Translations under genes and position numbers: made by a program | Shown: positions 60,173-64,000 of the stretch, piece after piece | Numbering within the stretch: position 1 is the stretch's first letter | Layout: each line of letters starts with the position of its first letter | The notes under the pieces: model-generated | Seen by the model: the letters and a program-made list of their open reading frames with translations, nothing else | The model's database searches: none | What the model was told of the DNA's origin: nothing | DNA from: Erpobdella octoculata | Taxonomy: Eukaryota; Annelida; Clitellata; Hirudinida; Erpobdellidae | DNA: 64,000 nt | Reading direction: 5' to 3' | NCBI GenBank assembly: GCA_963978895.1 | Contig: OZ022245.1 | Coordinates: 28,684,043 to 28,748,042, forward strand

Positions 60173-63100
60173 TCATTTTACATTGCCGTTGAGTTCGTTT
60201 GAAACACTTGGCGATCCAGAATAATTTCCTTCTGAAAGTAACTCCTCTATTATACCGTGAAGAGTTTCGTACGTGAGATCGTCCGATAGAGTGCGCGCAT
60301 CTGTTCTGACACCTGGCGAAAAAATTAGAAACAACAAATCTTGGATGTTCGTTGTTGATCGTTAGTTTGCTTATAACTTTTCTCAAAGTAAAAATTTTTT
60401 GCAAAATATTTAAAAGTACTACCAGATGGTTGATTGGATTTCCTTGAAAGTGATTCTGATCGTGTTGAATTCAGTTTCAAGTCGATGAAATCGCGACTAC
60501 ATTCCATCAACTGATTTACGAAAAATAATGTAAGCTCAAACGAGTGACTTAGCGTAAGGGATCAGTTTTCCCCAGACGGCACTTTTGAGGGTCGATAAAA
60601 ATTTTGTGGGGGTGGCATGTTGTGAGAAAAAAATTAAAGGTGATTATATTCTACCTTGCTTCCCCCTGTTGCCTTTTACTGGAGAAAATTTCTACCCTTA
60701 TTTGACTTTTTTTGAAAAAAGTTCTAATCTTCCCAGTCATTGAATCTTTATGGAGGACAGTTTTACCCTCTGAGTCATCAAGTTTTTTTGGTGGTTCCCG
60801 AAACCTGTGCTATGCAGCTGTTTCATTAGTCATTGCTGATAAATATATATAGCCATAACGAATATCCGACATACCTTGCGAACTTGCAACATGGACTTTG
60901 ACATTCCACGACTACCGTCATGAAAAAGCTGCTTCTTGAAGTCTTCCACAAGCTTGCGTCGTGGACAAAAATGCAAGCTGGGCGGAAGCTAAAATAAATT
61001 AAATTAAAATTATGCATTCGTTAGGTATAATTGATGGTGCCATGCCTGGATGGTATATAATTTATATAGTTTTATGGGAATAGAATACAATTATTACTAC
61101 TATGCCTGCATTAATTATAATTCATAATTTATTCATGCATCTAATTTAATATTCAATTTAAAGTAATTATAAATACCTGTGAGAGGAAAATAATTTTGTG
61201 TAATTGAGAGAAAAACCGAACAAGAAAGTCGTTTGTAGAAGCCGAATTTCTTCTATCTTGAAACAACTCCATTGATTGGTTACGAACTGAAATTTTTAGG
61301 GAAGCTAAATCAGCATAACATAAATTATGCTTATAAGTTAATAACCATATAATATAAATTATGCTAATGAATATAACTTTAGTATGCATTATGTTTATGA
61401 ATGTGATGAATTAACATAGCATGAATTATGTTAAATAGTTAATGCATATATAGGCAAAATATTTTTATTTCAACTACCTAATCTTTTTCCCTCTGGATGG
61501 AGAATCCTTCCTCTAGAAGATATATTTGGAGCAGAATTCATCTTAGGCAAAACGCCAACAGGTAAATGTTTGCATCCTTCAGCTCTTGGAATTCCAGATG
61601 AGAAACCGATATTGACAGCAAGGTTCGGTAAGATTCCAGATCTTGAGAGACGTCTGTTTAGCAGAGCATTATTAGGAGGAAGAGCAGGCAATTCACCATC
61701 TTCATTTGATGGTGAAGATGATTTAAAGAACTGAGGACTCAACAGAGGACTGTTTAACAAAGGATACTTTGGAGTTGGAGAATTGAGGTATAATAGTTGC
61801 GGAGATTTCAAGTGAAATGGTGGTAGAGAATTTGGTTTCCTAGGTGGTTTTCTAGCTGAACTTGCCCTCTGATTAGATGAAGGTCTGCATGGAAAAGCAA
61901 CCTCTTGTAATTTTCCCGTTTTCTCGCCAGATTTTGTTCTAATTTGTGCCAGTTCATTTGACGTTTCTTCGTGTCCGGTTGCAAACGAAAAAGGCGGAAC
62001 TGCCATTTTTCTGAGACTGTGATCGGATGTTTGTTGATTGAAGACAATTTTGTTGGTCAATTGATGAGATTTATTTGAGAGATAGCCAGAGTCGTGTGAA
62101 TAAGGAGTTGTAAAACATTCATCTTCACATGATTGGCTGGATTAAAAATAAATAAAATCCAGTTTGTATTAATAAATTATTTAAATGAGCAAATTAAAAT
62201 AATTCTTTTTTTGAAATAAACCAATAAAAATCAGCAATACAAATAAAACACCAGCCAATAAACATGTTTTCTACATTTTGTTTTTTTCTATTTCCAATTT
62301 TTTTTTGAGCGAAAACAGTTCCCTTCTGGAATCATCGAGACATTTTAACAGATCGTCGCTGATCTTTGAAGAAACTTCAACAATGTCTGGTCTCAGCTTC
62401 TGTTCTGGTTGCAAACACCTGTCAATTTTTTTTTCATTGTCTCATACTATAAAATTTTAGACTCGTTTAATATTAACTGCCTAGAAGAATTTCAAAATTA
62501 AACTTATATATTTAAAAAAATCTTACATATTTATGACGGAAGCCATTTTGGTAGAGTAAAGCACAGTGTCAATCGGTTCATATTTGGATTCAACGATCTT
62601 AATGGTAAAAAATTTTAAATTTAAAACTAACATATTTATTTGAATTCAACTTTAAATTCATTTTAATAATAAAAAAATTTAAATAAATTTCAAAAGTAAA
62701 ACATCAAGCATTCAAGCCAACCTTTGCCACGAGCGCCAGCATGTTGCTGCCTGCAAACGGAGGTTGAAGCTGACACATTTGATATAGGAGGCAGCCCAAA
62801 GACCATATGTCTATCTTCTCTCCATATTCTTCATTTTTAACTAACTCTGGACTTTATTATAAATATATATGTAAATAAGTGTATTAGTCAATATGTTTAA
62901 TATATTCATGGAATGAAATTAGACCTGGAATAAACGATGGAACCAACAACGGACATCATAGTACTGTTGTTTATATTCTTTCGTTTTGCCAGACCGAAAT
63001 CAGCTGTGTACGAATTTGTTATACAGCGAACGGAATTTAAATATAATTTGATTACATATTTAAATGAGAATGAAATACGAGAGATTGAAAAATGAAAAAG

Positions 63101-63906
63101 CTAACTGAGAATGACTCTGTCACTTTCATCTAACATCACATTGCTTGGTTTCAAATCCCTGTGAACGATTCTCTTCTCTTTGTGCAGATATCTCAATCCC
63201 AGGACCAGCTGAAGAAATTTCATTTTGATTATATTTAAAAAAAATTCTGTCAGTTTTTAAAATGATTTAAATTATAAAAATTAGTTATTGAAAAATTGAT
63301 TTAAATAATAAAAATTAGTTATTGAACAATTGATTTAAATAATAAAAATTAGTTATTGACCAAATGATTTAAATTATAAAAATTAGTTATTGACCAATTG
63401 TTGGCATACCTGGACAAAAATACTCCAAATCCAGTTCTCGGGAAGTCTCTGTTGTTTCATTTTAGTTGATTGGATGTATTCTTCTAATGTTGAACCGTCC
63501 ACATATTCCATAACTACGTATAATCTCTTGTCAAAGATGAAAGTGTTGTAGTATCTGTTTAGATTTTGGAGAAAGGTAATAATAATAATAATAATATTAT
63601 GCCGGATCTGTAAAAACTAAATACAAATAACGTTGACTATAATAATGAATGTTAATATTATGGAATTTTATTTTAAATAGTAATATGTGTGAGCATTATG
63701 TTATGAAGGTTATATGTCAATGTCATACTAATTATCATAATAAATACTAATGCTTTGTTATTTATAATAATAAATCTTAACATCCTCATTAATAAACATT
63801 ACCTGACAATATTTTGATGATTGAGATTGTCTTGCATAATGTTCAATTCGGTATGCAACTCTTTCATGTCTGCTAAGTGTTCAATAGATTGTGATGCCTC
63901 GTTGAT
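60173..63906 (-). CDS. NEK10: NIMA-related kinase 10 (NEK10), C-terminal two thirds
   Basis: Twelve exons join in phase: 63803-63906, 63410-63554, 63106-63208, 62925-63003, 62722-62851, 62527-62597, 62275-62418, 61478-62136, 61177-61304, 60875-60988, 60423-60510, 60173-60312. They give about 634 residues plus stop; the gene continues off the right edge, where the glycine loop, the ATP-binding Lys and the N-terminal armadillo-type region would be. Seen here: helix C region (ELHTELNIMQDNLNHQNIVRYY), hinge VVMEYVDGS, catalytic loop HRDLKPSNVML, DFGLAKRK, activation segment SVVGSIVYSSPE and DIWSLGCLLYQM. Next are PDIVEVSSKISDDLLK with a coiled coil, then a long Ser/Pro-rich linker, and the NEK10-type tail (LHKIIFLSQLPP; RRKLVEDFKKQLF; TYETLHGIIEE). 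NEK10 acts in ciliated-cell and DNA-damage signalling. An APE-to-SPE motif change also occurs in the human protein (CPE). Confidence 0.94.
63264..63399. repeat. Tandem repeat, 34-bp unit, four copies
   Basis: GATTTAAATxATAAAAATTA plus GTTATTGAxxAAxT repeated four times with few changes, in a NEK10 intron just beside the exon at 63410. Confidence 0.95.
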
Positions 63907-64000
63907 CTGAAGATTTTAAATAGAATTATAGACGCTTATATATATATATATCAATATAAATTATTTATTTATTTAGTAATTTATTTTCGTGCAAATTTAC

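Overview
The window is animal nuclear DNA. It is AT-rich and full of simple repeats. The genes are split by many GT-AG introns and match animal-specific families (a NEK10-type kinase, an ER-anchored ORP5/8-type lipid transfer protein, a MEAK7-type TLDc protein, an SHB/SHE/SHF adaptor and an amidated neuropeptide precursor). A myoinhibitory-peptide (allatostatin-B) type prohormone points to a protostome; I cannot name the phylum. Gene models were assembled by hand: each exon junction was checked for GT/AG borders and for continuous reading phase, and lengths were compared with the human families. No transcript evidence was available.

Layout from left to right. (1) 1-1198, minus: one exon of a probable nuclear receptor whose ligand-binding domain runs off the left edge. 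(2) 4271-8671, minus: complete SHB/SHE/SHF SH2 adaptor, 7 exons. (3) 9120-10697, minus: complete RSL24D1 (RLP24) ribosome-biogenesis factor, 5 exons. (4) 11465-14865, minus: PDZ protein with a long disordered tail. It shares a 422-bp divergent promoter interval with (5) 15288-17436, plus: SCAMP, 8 exons. (6) 18857-22759, plus: SAP/RRM/RS-type RNA-binding protein, 16 exons, followed after 207 bp by (7) 22967-23800, plus: single-exon ELP5. (8) 25231-28186, plus: CSN4, 11 exons. (9) 28726-32069, plus: MEAK7-like TLDc protein, 12 exons. It converges with (10) 32570-33115, minus: the neuropeptide precursor. (11) 33116-40752: a gene-poor stretch with short duplications and a tRNA-derived SINE-like fragment. 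(12) 40753-48380, minus: ORP5/8-type protein, 19 exons. (13) 51342-53691, minus: AADAC/NCEH1-type membrane esterase, 7 exons. (14) 57288-58797, plus: small single-pass membrane protein with an EGF-like motif, 5' end not found. (15) 60173-63906, minus: C-terminal two thirds of NEK10, continuing off the right edge.

The genes are mostly unrelated housekeeping and signalling genes, not one pathway. The middle (about 8.6-32.5 kb) is compact, with short intergenic gaps and closely spaced polyadenylation signals. The flanks are looser and hold repeats: microsatellites, minisatellites of 20, 21 and 34 bp, a MITE-like inverted repeat in an RSL24D1 intron, a Helitron-type 3' end near 56.05 kb, and a diverged G/C-run-containing repeat family in several places. 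The most interesting item is the neuropeptide precursor: all four peptides have seven residues between the two tryptophans, not the usual six, and end in Met-Gly-X-Trp-amide. I found no convincing new multi-gene system, no CRISPR, and no bacterial or viral insertion.
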